A DNA stretch of 64,000 nt from Sabellastarte sp. h YS-2021 (Eukaryota > Annelida > Polychaeta > Sabellida > Sabellidae): contig OZ024934.1 in the NCBI GenBank assembly GCA_964017235.1, positions 90,114,706 through 90,178,705 of the forward strand, given 5' to 3'. The notes beneath the pieces are model-generated. The model was not told where the DNA came from, made no database searches, and was given only the letters and a program-made list of their open reading frames with translations. Shown here in pieces: positions 30,401-42,300 of this stretch. Position 1 is the stretch's first letter. Every line of letters starts with the position of its first letter. A program made the translations under genes and the position numbers.

Positions 30401-33400
30401 AACTTTTTCAAACAGAAATGTTTTCAATTGCTTTTTGAATTTGTCAACTGAGGTAGCAGTTCTTATGGAATTATCAAGATTGTTCCACAGCACAGGGCCC
30501 ATGTAAGAGAAGGCTTTTTCACTGAATCTGTTAGGGATGATCAGTTGATTAAGTCTATATTCCTTGCTGGATCTAGTATCTCTAGATGACTGATGAATCT
30601 GGAGTAATTCTGAAAGATATTTGGGTGCCTGGGAGTTTAGGCATTTGAAGACATAAGTGAGAATTCTAAAATGAATTCTTTCTTGCACAGGTAGCCAATG
30701 AAGCTGTTGTAAATATGGTTTAGCGCTTTCATATTGAGGAATGTCAAAAATAAACCTGGCAGCAGAATTCTGGAGACGCTGTAGGTGATCAATATTTGCT
30801 TTCTTTGTTCCAAGAAGGAGGCTACAACAATAGTCCAGGCGTGAAATGACTAGAGCCTGTATCAAAGATTTACGTGCCGTAACAGTTAAATATTTATGAA
30901 TTCTGTACAGCTTTCTAAGTTGCCCTTGAATAGCAGCACATTTTTTGTGAACAAATACATCCATTGACATATGTTCATCAAAAAAAGCACCAAGATTGCG
31001 AACCGCTGACACACTTTCAATGTAGCTATCACCAACTGCAATTGTAATTACTTGGTTTTCCTTAATGAAGTAAGGGGAACCCAGAAGCAGCAGTTCTGTT
31101 TTACCATCATTGAGTTTTAGCATGTTATTTCCCATCCAGGTTTTAATTGCAGATAAACAACTATTCAGAGTTGCCAAAGAAGGACTATTGTTAATATCCC
31201 TGGGTGATATTGAGACATACAGTTCTGTATCATCTGCATAGAACATGTTTCCCACATTATGTTGTTGTGTTATATCTGCAATTGGTGACACATACAATGT
31301 GAACAACAGGGGTCCTAGCACTGACCCTTGGGGAACTCTAAAATGAAGTTTCTTCTTAGCAGATGTTGAATTTTCTATTTGAACACACTGGCTTCTGTTT
31401 GATAGATATGATTCAAATCATTTGAGGGAAGTGCCAGTGATACCAAATCTAGCTGACATTCTGCGGAGTAATATATCATGATCAATGGTGTCAAACGCGG
31501 CACTTAAATCCAACAACACCAGTGCCTCAAGATTCTTCTTACCAATAGAGTTGACAAGGTCATTTTGCACTCTGAGTAATGCAGTCTCAGTAGAGTGAAA
31601 ACAGCGATATGCAGATTGCATAGTTGACCAAAGATCATACTTATTCAAATGATTTTTAAGTCTTTCAGCAACAATTTTCTCAAGTAACTTGGATACGAAT
31701 GTTAAGTTACTAACTGGTCTGTAGTTTTTCAGTATATCCTTGTCTAGATTATCTTTCTTTATCAATGGAAGAATGTTAGCATGCTTTAGGTCATCTGGAA
31801 CACAGCCTTTTTCTAGTGATTTATTGATAATCCTAGTAATCAGAGGAGCCAGCATGTCAACATGTTGCTTGACCAAGCATGTTGGTAATGGATCATTCTC
31901 ACAGGTAGCCGTTGAACAATTTAAAACTAGCCTCTTGACTTCATTCTGAGTTGTTGGTGTAAAGCATGACAGTTTGTCAAGATTTGACATAGGAAACAGT
32001 TTTTCTTTTATTTCAGTAACTGCTGAAACAGTGGCTGATTTAGTGATATCTTCACGAATAGTAACTATTTTATTTATAAAATAGTCATTAAAGCTGTTGG
32101 CAATGTTGTCGTCTGAGCCCAAGTTTGGAAGAAAAGATTTTTTAAAATTTGCAGAGTTTTGGCAACACTAAAGAGCTTCTTCTTGTCATTTTCTGATTCG
32201 ATAACTTTAGTTGAAAAGAATGTAAGAATTTCACAATGAGAGCGATATTGGTCCCAGTTCTGTTTGGTTTTACATTTTTTCCATTTCCTTTCAAGTCTTC
32301 TCTTGATCACTTTTAAGTGGCGAATTTGTGAATTGTACCATTGAGTGTTTGGTCTAATAATAATCTTCTTTTGGCTTATAGGAGCATGTTTATCCAATGC
32401 AGTAGTCAGGTTATATGTGTGCAACAGATTATCCAGGTCATCCGTTGGACATGTAACTGATGACAAATCCTCACTCAGTGAGTCATGATCAATGTCCTTT
32501 AATTTCCTACAGTTTACAGTTTTACTAATGGGACTAGGCTTTGGAGCAAAGAGGCGACTGAAAACAGCATGATGATCAGATACACATGGATACCCAGGTA
32601 AGGTGACATAAAAAATGTTGTCATTTTGCCTAGTGATGACCAGATCAATACAATGTCCTCCTGCGTGAGTCGCAAAAGAAACAGTTTGCTGGAGTCCATG
32701 AGCTTGGAGTAAGTCCAGAAACTGTTTGACTTGAGCATTGCTTGAGTCATCACAATGAATGTTGAAGTCCCCAAGTAAAAGTAGGGACTCTGGTAGACAG
32801 GAAAGACTTGCAACATAATCAGAAAACTCAGAGTAGAACTGGCTAAAGGAAAAGTTGTTTTTGCTATTTGGTGGTGGCCCATATATAACACAGAGTCTGA
32901 CAACATTGATTCCCACCTTTAAAACAAATTCTTGATGTTCAAAGTTTGTGAAACATTTTCCTTTTATCTGCTTTAGTTTAATGTTAGATTTTATCACTAC
33001 TCCTGTACCTCCACCTCTGTTGTCACGAGGATTACTGTAGAAGCAATATCCATTTGGAGTAAGAGAATTAATGATATCTCTTTCATCTTGGTTCTCAGAA
33101 AGCCAGGTTTCAGTTACAGCTAAAAAGTCTAATTTATTATCCAATATAAAGTCATGTAGGACCACACTTTTATTTTTTATAGATCTGACATTCAACAAAC
33201 CAAAATTAATCCACTTCCCAGAACTTTTTAGGTTGGCCTCCTCTTGTGTATTGATACAAATAAGGTTTTTTCTACATGCACTATTAACCAAAAGTTTGCT
33301 TTTATTTGGCCTGACAGAATTTTGCTGCGTCTTGTTTTTTTCTTTTCAAGACTGTTCAGTCTAACATTGAATACTGTAGCTGGAGAAAGTTGACTGAGTG

Positions 33401-36400
33401 CTTTAGAATGGTTCACTGTTTCTCTTATCCACAGAAGATCTTGCCTTGTATATGTGTGTGTACACTTAAATTGTGCTGAGAGTCAGCACATTTCTGTGAT
33501 TCATCCCACTGTTTTACTGTACATCAGATTATTTTGTGGTGCTTTTTGTTGTTGATATCTATGAGCGATAAAAAAGAGGTGCATATTTACATTCCACAGT
33601 ATATCCAAAGTGACTTACATTTGCACCACAAAACAAAATATAAATGTTCTATGAAACTTGGTCTACACACTGACTCAACTTTAGCCTTTCATAATTTCAG
33701 TGAAATTTAACTTTTTGCAAAAAAAGCTTCCTGCTGTAGGGAGCTGCTATTAGACAGCGCTACACCTACAAAAAAAGCGTCACTGCAATGCTGAAATAGA
33801 ACAGACCCATGACAAAAACCAAAGTGCAGCGCTGTGTCTATATACAGACTATCATGATATATACCAAGTAAATTTATGTCCCCTGGGTCCACCCCAATAT
33901 TTCTGAAAACTCTATTTATGTTGATTCCATGCAACATAGCTCCAGGTTCTAATGAGTTAAAAGAATCAGTGATTTTGTAGATGGATACTGAAACTTAAAG
34001 TATGTATCCAGGTAAACATTCTTCCTCACTCCAACAATTATTGAAGCCCTTTTGGCCAGCTCAGACCCATTATAGTTCAACACTTGTTAGCACCTGCTTG
34101 GACCTAGCCATTACGGGTGAAACATGGGTAGCAATAGAAATGGACCCAATAAAGCTCCTTACTTAAGTTCAGTTCTCAATATATATTCCCTAACTTGCTG
34201 TGGGTGATCTATGGCAGATTTATAGTTTTCAAAAACTGACATAAGTGATAAGATCTACAAGTTAAATAAAATAAGTGTTTTGTGTCAGTGAGGTGAGAGT
34301 TATCCCTGAATAACCTTGCCTTATATTGTCCAAAATGTTTGGCAATATTTCGAAAAAATTATGAATTTTCTCATCAGAGGCTGAATAGTCATCCCACATT
34401 TGGTCCTAAGGTGCAAAAAACCAATCCACTTCTATCCGCTAAATTGAGCGGATAATCCGCCAAGTAGAGCCTCTAAAATGAGGATTTGGCGGATTTGGTG
34501 TTATTTAGTGTTTTATGGAGTGGGAACCCATATAATATATTAATAATACATTATTTACTGTATTTTAAGTAAAAATAACCCTGAAATATCCTTGGGATAG
34601 TTCATCAATACTAGTAATATATTTATACGAGTAACCACTAACTTTGTATTAAGTATTGGTTCAACACTCATAATTTATGGTTATGAATGTTTGAATAATT
34701 TTGTTTTATAACAATAGGAGGAAATTGGGACTGAAGAGCATAGTAGCTCCATAAATTAATAAAAATGATCATTGGGTACAGAAAGAAACAGTAAGGTGGT
34801 TGCATAACTGACTACCTGATTGCAATTGTCTCAACACATGTGGAGTCAATGTACCAGAACAGACATTTCATATTATAATGATTGGATTGGGACGTGTGTG
34901 TTGACACTTGTCTGATTGTGTGTGTGCTGGTCAACTCTTTGTTGTCTCAAATCAGTTTGTGATGAATGACAACAACCAAAAACAGTATACTGTTTGGGGA
35001 GTGACTGGTTAGATCAATTTTGGTACTACTTAGGTGAGATTTATGCATATTTTATTGAATGGTTGGAGTTAATGTGGAAAAAACGTAAGTTTTCCATCAA
35101 AAATTCCAATTCCTGACTAGATATGCTTTTGGTAAATCTCAAAACAAGATGTGAATTATTAAACATATGTGGTTAATATTTGGATATCATAACAATCGCC
35201 CTTTTTAAAATGAGGGGATGTTAAAATTATGTTGATATCTTGAAAATAAGTACCTGAAGGAAAAAAATGAAATCTTCAACTTTGGCATTTAATAATCGCC
35301 TTTTAATGAATAAATGGTGTTAGCATGTATGTACACATATATAACATAGGTATTTGGTAGTACCCACAAGATTAATAATATTTACAAATATAAGTAAATA
35401 AATTAATTAGTTAATGAATAATTATTAACCGTAAAGGAATAAAATATCTTAATATTAACTGTTGTGTTAAATAAAGTTTAAACTGCTACAGTTTGTAGTC
35501 ACAAATAGTCCTCTCCCTAAATGGGTGGAGTGATGTGGGTGCACAAATCTTCAAGATAATCCATTAGTTGGAACTTGGGTGTGTCATCGAGTTTGGGAGT
35601 GTTACCCCAAGCTATAGGGGAATTGTCCAGGTGTGGAGGGAGTGGGTTTTCACCATCATCATCATGAGTAGCACCTTGGTAAGTAACACCTTCAGGGAGG
35701 TGAAGTTCGCGCCTTCTGGCCTGGTACGCACTAGTGAAGTAACTAGGTATGTCTACTTCAGGAGTGAGAGGTGGACTGTCCACTGGGGAGTCCCATCCTT
35801 GAATTGGTTTATGATCAACTAGTGAGACATGTGGTGATGTGCAAGCTTCAGTAGTGATCGGTCCAAACTGGATGCTTTTGTCCCTGTTGAATTTCGGTGT
35901 GGTGTTACTGCCTGTGTGGGTCAGTTGTCTAATTGATGGGAGAGAGCAAATATCTGTTTGACTTCCCTGTGTAACTAGACTGTTCTTTGGTTTAAGAGGC
36001 CAACCTTGCATCGTGACTGGGTTGGTATCAGTGTAAGTTGGTGGGTCCACAGGCTTCTTAGAAAGTGTTGATGTGCTGAAAGAAGGGGAGGAGTTCATAT
36101 CCACAAAACTGTCCAGGAAGGTGTCTGCTGTGATGGTATTACTGTACTGAAGGTTGGTCTGTACAGAAGGTGGCGTAAAGGAGCAAAAGTCAGTAGTGGT
36201 GGCTTCTGCATACTGTTGAGATGATTCCTTGCTGATTGTATCCAGAAATTCATCTACATAATCATATTCTGCTGATTTTTAAGCTGAACAGTAATTATTC
36301 TGTTGTATATCTGGTGAGCACTCAGTACTAATACAATCGCGAATTCTTGAAAAAACATCATTATTGTCATGTTTTTTGGAAATGTGCCTTTTCAGGTAGT

Positions 36401-39390
36401 CTTTCCTTTTAAAACTTTTAGCACAATACTTGCAATTGAAAGATTTATCCATATGGTTACTGGACATATGGCGCCTCAAGTTACATTTCATAGTATATGT
36501 CTTATGGCAAATATAACATGTAAACCACATTTTTATTGGTATGGGTTAACTAGTCAATTTCATATATGAAAACGGTATGAACACAATATTATTCACAAAA
36601 AGTGTAAATCACATCTGTGTTGTTCACTGACTAAATGGTAAGTGATTTAAATTCAGCCCTTTTAAAAATACAGGTGAGGGGTAACCTAGGAACTTAGTCA
36701 GATTACTAAGTAACAGTGATGAGAGACTATGATGGTAATATGACGTCATTTAAGGTCAATTACGTCATTGTCTTTCATGACGTCACTTTTGTGACGCCCC
36801 TGATATTACAGCCCTTGTGTGAAGTGCCCAATATAAAAATAAAGTAGGACAAAGGGGGCACCTGGGTAATGGGTGCTGTGAGAGGGCATAGCTTCAGACA
36901 AACATGTTGATGGCTGCTGGGTGGAGTGTGGGGAATGCCCAAATATAGTATAATTCTCGGCGCCTGCACCTGGTTGTGGCATTTGGGCTGGTTGGATCCC
37001 CCATCCATTGCAAGATGCTTAATTCCATATTTTTCACAGAATGATTTTTCGTGTGAAGTGCCTTGAGACTGGAGTGGCCTTTTCGGCTTGGAATCTCTGA
37101 ACACTACTGTAGTGTTCATACATCCTATTTCTGATTGGCCTTTTGGTCTCTCCTATATATTGGAGACCACACTGGTTGCAATTTATCATGTAAATTACAT
37201 TAGATAGCTCACACGTAATTTTGTGCTTGGGTGGAAGTGCTTGACATTTAAATATCCTTTTGCTGTGGAAACTGGTGATTTGCTCCACTTTCTTGATCTT
37301 AGGGCAGTAGGTGCATTTCCCTAATCTGGTGCATACTGGCACATGCACTAGGGGTGTCCTCAAAGACTTGGGGACAGGTGGGTAGTTGATACTACTACTG
37401 GTCAATATGTCCTTGAGATTTGGTAGTCTCCTGTATCCAAGTAAAGGTTTGTCCTTGAAGATCTGAGTGAGTTCTTCTGTGTTTTGGATAATGTTCCAAT
37501 TAGTCCTCACCAGGGAATCAATGGGTAGATTGGTGGGGTTAAATTGAGTGATCATAACAGGTATATCATTTTGTGGGCATGGGACAGTGTCAAGTAATTC
37601 ATCTTGGGTGAATTTCCTTGCCCTGTGGTAATGTTTCTTTATGGACTTAAAATGATACCCTCTTTTTAGATAGTATCCAGTGAGTTTTTTGGCATTAATC
37701 TCAAAATCATGGTCCAGACTTCAAATCCTCCTTAGCCTTAGGTATTGTCCATAAGGTCCCTCAGTAAGGATACTATTAGGATGTGCTGAGGAGTGTTCCA
37801 CATACAGGTGGGTATCTGTGGGTTTGTTGTATAGGGTTGTGATGAGTGTCCTATTTTCACCAAGTTTGACTATAGTGTCAAGGAAGTCAATTTGAGTGTA
37901 GCTCATTTCATGAGTGAACTTAATAGTCTCGTGTAGAGAGTTAAGGTATTCAATGAATTTGTTCAGAGAGTCCTCCTCATGAGTCCAAATCATAAAAATA
38001 TCATCAATGAATCTTTTCCATGTTAGTGGTTTTAGTGGATAACCATCTAAGGCTTTGGTTTCAAATCTGTCCATGAACAGGTTGGCATAGTTGGGGGCTA
38101 AGGATGTGCCCATGGCTGTGCCACCTGTTTGAAGATAATGGTCACCATTAAAATTGAAATTCATACTGTGAAGAACAAGTTTGAGTAGATCAAGTATGAA
38201 ATTGGCGATTGGTCCTTTAGAGGGGTCTTGCCTCAGTTTAGCTGCTACAATCAAATGGGATTATGGGATAAAGCTATAAAATGACTATTTTAAAATTTTC
38301 TGTATTTCGGCTGATACACTAACCAAAAAATGCTACAATCAAATGGGATTATGGGATAAAGCTATAAAATGACTATTTTAAAATTTTCTGTATTTCGGCT
38401 GATACACTAACCAAAAAATGCTAAAACTGTTGCTGTCACACTATTAAATAGTATTTTAAGTCAGAGAAAGCACTTGGAACAGTAGATTCGTAGTACAAAT
38501 TTATATCTACAAATCTACTATTCCTTGGGCTTTCTGAATGACTGAAGTTAGAATGGAACAATGTTATAAAGATTTTACAATAGAAAACCCACAGACCAAT
38601 ACAAATTGTCTGTAATATTTCCCACACAGTAATCCATTATTAACTAAATAAACCATATAGTTTAAGGTGAGGAATGAGCCCACTGCACCAAGCATTGGTT
38701 TCACTGTAAATATCTGTGTATATTTCCACTTGAAATAATCACTACATTTCCATTATGTTGGACCATGGTATATACAAAATTTTATGTGGACTTAAAATAA
38801 TACAAAAAAATAGTGTTTTTGCAAATTCCCAGTGATTTGCAGTCATTAATCATGATCAATAAGTTTGCATCTCTTTCTCCTTAAATCAAGGGCCCACACT
38901 GGCAGAGTGGTAACATTCTCGCCTCCCACCTCTGAGGCCGTGGTTCGGTTCACGGCTGTACCTCAAGTGGGAAAGCTGGTAGTATCTTGCTGTTGGTCAG
39001 CAGTCTACAGTACAGAACCTTGACCAACTGTATGTACTGGCTTCCTCTGCCCTTCCAACTACCCGCTGTGATATGACCTGTACAGTGTTGAAAGGGATGT
39101 AAAAACCCAAATAAATAAATAAATTCTCCTTAAATCAATCAACAATCTGTCAAAATATGACAAAAGTATAAAGTGTTATTAAAAGTGCTGACAGAGTTTA
39201 AATATATCACATTATTCATCTATATCAATTTTTTCAGATTCAAATTTTCACAAATCAGAGAATACTTCCTCAGTTTGGAAGACAAGATGAATCCCCGTTT
39301 GACTTTGATTCCAATAATAAAAAGTTGGCCTACCAGTCTGGAAGATATGGTGATTTAGTAGATATGCTGTCATTTCACTTCCTGTGCTAG
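24419..39390 (+). CDS. secreted Jacalin-domain lectin, six exons (gene B)
   Basis: Exons are 24419-24473, 25369-25446, 26722-26751, 27363-27493, 28223 (or 28252)-28402 and 39238-39390. Exon 1 encodes a signal peptide (MLYLLTVLLLLGLCPAQL). Exons 2 and 3 give a short Thr- and Cys-rich module (ESCNSCCKPNG, YDECYKGCSGDG). Exons 4-6 form the Jacalin domain: VYGPVGGDGGTF first loop, THVGPCRGGTGG second loop, and SGRYGDLVDMLSF with a GxxxD motif, ending FHFLC. Using 28223 as acceptor the exons total 627 nt, 208 residues. Using 28252, the acceptor matching gene C, they total 598 nt and the frame breaks. The protein probably binds sugars outside the cell. The last intron is 10.8 kb and filled with transposons. 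Confidence 0.85.
25369..26751 (+). CDS. gene B exons 2 and 3, Cys-rich module
   Basis: Exon 2 is 25369-25446 (acceptor tgttttag, donor gtgagt) and exon 3 is the 30-nt microexon 26722-26751 (acceptor tgtttcag, donor gtaaac). Both are phase 1-1. Together they encode five Cys in about 35 residues between signal peptide and Jacalin domain. I do not recognise the module. Confidence 0.75.
26040..26200 (-). repeat. tRNA-like SINE fragment, minus strand
   Basis: The reverse complement has GTAGCCTAGTGGTTAGCAGG and a CTGTCACCTCTGTGTGGGTT block. Related pieces lie at 53020-53125, 56265-56310 and 62685-62760, so this is a second repeat family within the introns of genes B and C. Confidence 0.55.
27363..28402 (+). 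CDS. gene B exons 4 and 5, first two thirds of the Jacalin domain
   Basis: Exon 4 (27363-27493) ends exactly on a codon (CTG/gtgagt). Exon 5 uses either acceptor tttcag at 28251 (151-nt exon, out of phase with exon 4) or the AG at 28221-28222, 29 nt upstream, which restores the frame and adds about ten residues rich in Phe, Cys and Tyr. In gene C the equivalent donor leaves two bases of a codon and the downstream acceptor is used. Confidence 0.7.
28403..30297 (+). other. first part of gene B intron 5, no feature seen
   Basis: AT-rich intronic sequence without a recognisable exon or transposon until the LINE 3' end. Confidence 0.45.
30389..32122 (-). pseudogene. LINE reverse transcriptase domain
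   Basis: The RT begins NIANSFNDYFINKI, then PVSNLTFVSKLLEKIV, LLDLSAAFDTIDH, a TGA in place of the usual Trp before FESYL at about 31418, VPQGSVLGPLLFTLY and the catalytic FYADDTELY near 31230. The C-terminal part (LGAFFDEHMSM, SRLDYCCSLLLG, LHWLPVQERI) is intact. Apart from the nonsense codon the domain looks well preserved. Confidence 0.88.
32074..33475 (-). pseudogene. LINE endonuclease domain
   Basis: Catalytic landmarks of the exonuclease-endonuclease-phosphatase fold are present: Asn in GLLNVRSIKNK, Glu in AVTETWLSE, LLLGDFNIH, and the SDHHAVF box. The open frame runs 33291 to 32074. The upstream end is separated by a frameshift, and the downstream end leaves frame near 32145 before the RT. 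Confidence 0.85.
33707..33937 (-). pseudogene. DIRS-like reverse transcriptase relic
   Basis: The minus strand encodes ININRVFRNIGVDPGDINL, then IDTALHFGFCHGSVLFQHCS, which align with the DISRAFRHVKIDP to FGFRHGSAIFQ stretch of DIRS-like element 1. The sequence is short and isolated. It is a fourth DIRS copy in this window. Confidence 0.7.
33940..35516 (+). other. gene B intron 5, no feature seen
   Basis: AT-rich intron sequence. A small hairpin-like pair GCGGATAATCCGC lies near 34448. No exon or transposon recognised. Confidence 0.4.
35517..36530 (-). pseudogene. C2H2 zinc-finger protein ORF with one internal stop
   Basis: The minus-strand ATG at 36530 opens MWFTCYICHKTYTMKCNLRR, a C2H2 finger (C-x2-C, H-x4-H), followed by a second (FNCKYCAKSFKRKDYLKRH). 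A TAA at about 36279-36281 follows NNYCSA. The same frame then continues for about 250 codons without another stop: acidic and Ser/Thr/Pro-rich, with SPPLTPEVDIPSYFTSAY, and ends at 35517. It looks like a DNA-binding regulator or a transposon-carried ORF. It has no introns and lies antisense inside gene B intron 5, just downstream of the Penelope-like element. Splicing around the stop or an alternative start is possible. Confidence 0.6.
36600..38254 (-). mobile_element. Penelope-like element, 5' truncated
   Basis: The minus strand encodes a Penelope-type RT (GTAMGTSLAPNYANLFM, then KRFIDDIFMIW as catalytic box) followed by a GIY-YIG endonuclease. The frame from 38254 stops at a TGA near 37721 but continues in the same frame to 37034, so a single nonsense codon divides it. 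The GIY-YIG part reads VIYMINCNQCGLQYIGETK with a following RNRMYEH Arg, preceded by Cys-rich zinc-like spacing (CTYCPK). The RT N-terminus is missing at the truncation at about 38250. A related fragment lies at 50860. Confidence 0.85.
38244..38419 (+). repeat. 88-bp perfect tandem duplication at the 5' end of the Penelope-like element
   Basis: GCTACAATCAAATGGG starts at 38244 and again at 38332, and the two 88-bp copies read identically by eye. The first copy abuts the truncated RT frame. The identity implies a recent event, or one tied to the insertion of the element. Confidence 0.85.
38890..39123 (+). repeat. tRNA-derived SINE with 15-bp target duplication
   Basis: The head has CACTGGCAGAGTGGTAAC (A box) and GGTTCGGTTCACGG (B box). 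The body includes GGGAAAGCTGGTAG and GTACAGTGTTGAAAGGGATG, and the tail is AAATAAATAAATAAA. TTCTCCTTAAATCAA flanks both sides (38875-38889 and 39124-39138), a perfect duplication that marks LINE-driven insertion. Confidence 0.9.
39238..39390 (+). CDS. gene B exon 6, C-terminal third of the Jacalin domain
   Basis: Acceptor ttttttcag/ATTCAA, phase 0. It encodes IFTNQRILPQFGRQ, then KKLAYQSGRYGDLVDMLSF and ends FHFLC-TAG. It has exactly the 153 nt of the last exons of genes A and C. Confidence 0.9.
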   Translation: MQIFTNQRILPQFGRQDESPFDFDSNNKKLAYQSGRYGDLVDMLSFHFLC

Positions 39391-42300
39391 TGAAACCCTT
39401 TAAATGTGGGCAGTCATCAGTGTCAACAACCTGACTTTTTATTATATACCTGTGTTTTACAAATAGTTTTGACATGAATACACATTGCGCAGAATTGATC
39501 TTTCTTTGTTTAAAGATTACAACATATAAATTATATCCATATTTATGAAAGCTATTGTAGATTCACAAGCGCTAGCATTTTTCCATTTCACATTTTCTCA
39601 TATCATGATAGATAATAAGTTCGCTGTCTGTCGTTGAAATAAAGAATTCATAAACTAAGCATTTACATAAGTAACATGTCCAGAATGTTTCAAGACTTTA
39701 GGCTTTGTTGCACTCGGTCAAAATGTATCCATTACATAGATAAGTGAGTCCGGGACTTTACTGAAATAAATTGACATGTTGAGATCAATGTCCTTCCAGT
39801 ACAACCTTATTATCTTTGTTCAACTCGTCCAATATACTGAGTAAAATGGAATTTCACCACATTTTATGAAATTCGTCACTTGCAGCAGCCTTAACAAGTA
39901 AAATACAATTGTCAAACTTTGTACCAGTTTGGCATCAGGGCGATCAAAGGCGTGATGTTATCACAACAAATAACAAAGATTTTAAGAATTTCCCAGTAAA
40001 TTGCATATGTGTTAGCTGATGTAATGTTTTAACAAAAATAAAACTATGTCTGACAGTGAGAGTTACTGGAATTTACTAATGCTGCATTTGAATGTACAAA
40101 TGAAGCCGGGGATTTAGTTAATAGGATAGAATTAATTTCTTTTCAGAAAAGTGACTTATAAAGATCCACACACAATGATTTAACAACAAAAAAACTGTAC
40201 CTTAAATGCCTTAAACTGTACCTTTGGTACCTTAAAGTTAAAAGGTTTGAAGGCATTCAGGATCACCCATTCTATTTCTTAAATGTCAGTTGAAGCCCTT
40301 CAGAATTATTCACCCTGTTCCCTAAATGTCAATGTTAAAAGGATAAGAAAATTCAGAATCACGCCTTCATCGCTCCAATGTGATTACCAAAGTAATATCC
40401 TAACCATATGCATGGACAAGGAAGTATAATTAATACACATATCAAAGCTGCAACACTGCCGTACATATTATACTTTATAGACAAACTCACTAATCCAATA
40501 TAATGTGAACATTTATAGCAATTAATCTCCATCGTTTAACGGAATCTGAAGCACAACAACACCAAACTTCTTTTCAATAAGATTTTGTCCTTTACATAGA
40601 CGGGTCATACCACATACATAGACAGGAGATGGTTTGGCAAGGATGATAGACTTTTGCAAACCGGTTACAGCTAAGTTTGAAGCTTCTCTCTGAAGAAGGC
40701 AGTATAGGTTGAATACTGTACGTTATCCAGTTGGTATTCCTGATTTTAGGTGCATCAAGAGCCCAAACTGTAGCTAAATGTTTGACTGTTTTATGAACAG
40801 ACAAAACAAATGTTATCATACAGTTGATATTAAATGCCCCATCCCCTGACTAGGTTTCTTGATAATTGAAGAAAAAAACCTGCAAATGCACGAAAATGAA
40901 GTTTAATATAATAGTGGAATAGAAATTTCCCTCTGTAAGTTATAGTAAGGTGGTCTGGATTGCCTTGTTCTGTGCCACAATTTTTTTTATCATTGGGCAC
41001 CATAAAAGGAATACCTATACCAGCATCAAGGAAATTATTCCAGTTGACTGGATGGAATAGCTGTGATGCATGATTGACAAAAATAGACTGAAAGTTAAAC
41101 ACTTATTGGCAATTTTCTCCAAGTACTCTGTGTGCATCAAAAAGTACATGAATTTTGTGTGCACCAATCTACTTCATGTTTAAAAATTGTGGTTAATTTC
41201 TAAAGCATCTACGAACATATATTCACTGATCAATGCATTACTGATAGCTTCACTGGCATCATTTCTATGCTGTTTTCTTATCCCGAAAACTTGGACAAAA
41301 TGTAGGAGACAGAATGTTTGAAATGTATAATTTTTTTAGAATATTTGGAAACAATTACCAATACATTTTATGCAAGAACCAGAGTAAATACACGCGTCAC
41401 TACTGCCAGTTTTATTATTGTTGTCTTATAAATAATATGTAAAATCACTCATAGCACTTAACTCAGAAAAGCTACCAAAAATTATCAGAAATCACATTTG
41501 TATTACATACTGTCAAATAACTCCACCAGAATCATCTAACTGAATTGAGAACAAGACATAACATTCGAAACCTACTGCCTACTAACACTCAGACCTTGGA
41601 TCATACTCTATGTCAAAACACTGGTTCCATCCTTTACCAAGTACCATAGTAGATTCTTTACCTAATGGAATGAATTCAATTAGTCCTATGTATTACCCCA
41701 AGTAACATTTATCAAATAAGTCACGTGTATTACCCCATGAAACATTCATCAAATAATCACCATTCAGCCTGCAATCATATGACTGAAATCAAATACCATC
41801 ATGCACTATCAACTATATACAATTATAATATTTCAGTCCATTTATTTCTTACTAGGTTTTACACTGCCAATAGAAATAAAACATAAACTACTTCATTATT
41901 ATATCATTTAAACCCAGACAAACGCAACAGACAAAAAAGTATTAAATAAAACCCAAGCTACCCCCTGAAATAAACAGTTAAAATATTTTGATACTTTAAA
42001 GTAAATTCCCAAATTCCACCTGAGATGTAACAGATTTTACAGTGAAATTAATAGAAATTATACACAAAACATTCTCTTTTCCCTGCTTTAAAATATTACC
42101 AAAGTCATGTTGCAACTTTCCCCGTGGTCTTAAGTATAAAAATAACACCATGCAGGTTTTACCCTGATATCCCTAAAATCTAACCACAAAAGGAAATATC
42201 AGGTTTTACCCTGACATATCTGTCTCTGTCTAATGCTTTACCCATACCAATTCGGCAAGGAATGCAGAACTTCACCCTTCTTTTGTAGTGAAATCCCAGA

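Larger units (their letters stand above)
30298..33475 (-). mobile_element. CR1/L2-like LINE, nearly complete ORF2, antisense in gene B intron 5
   Basis: On the minus strand the ORF2 protein runs from TRQDLLWIRETVNHSKAL (about 33450) to the stop at 30389. It has an apurinic-type endonuclease and a reverse transcriptase. The 3' end carries CTATAGAAATAATAATAATA with AAAGCGCTTT just before it, a common 3' signature of such LINEs. Lesions: a frameshift near 33340, another near 32145, and a TGA at about 31418. No ORF1 was found, so it is 5' truncated. Confidence 0.85.

Noticed and set aside
36775-37119. A 114-residue minus-strand frame after the Penelope-like endonuclease as a separate gene
   Set aside because: It overlaps the end of the endonuclease in another frame and has no domain. 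It is probably 3' non-coding sequence of the element.
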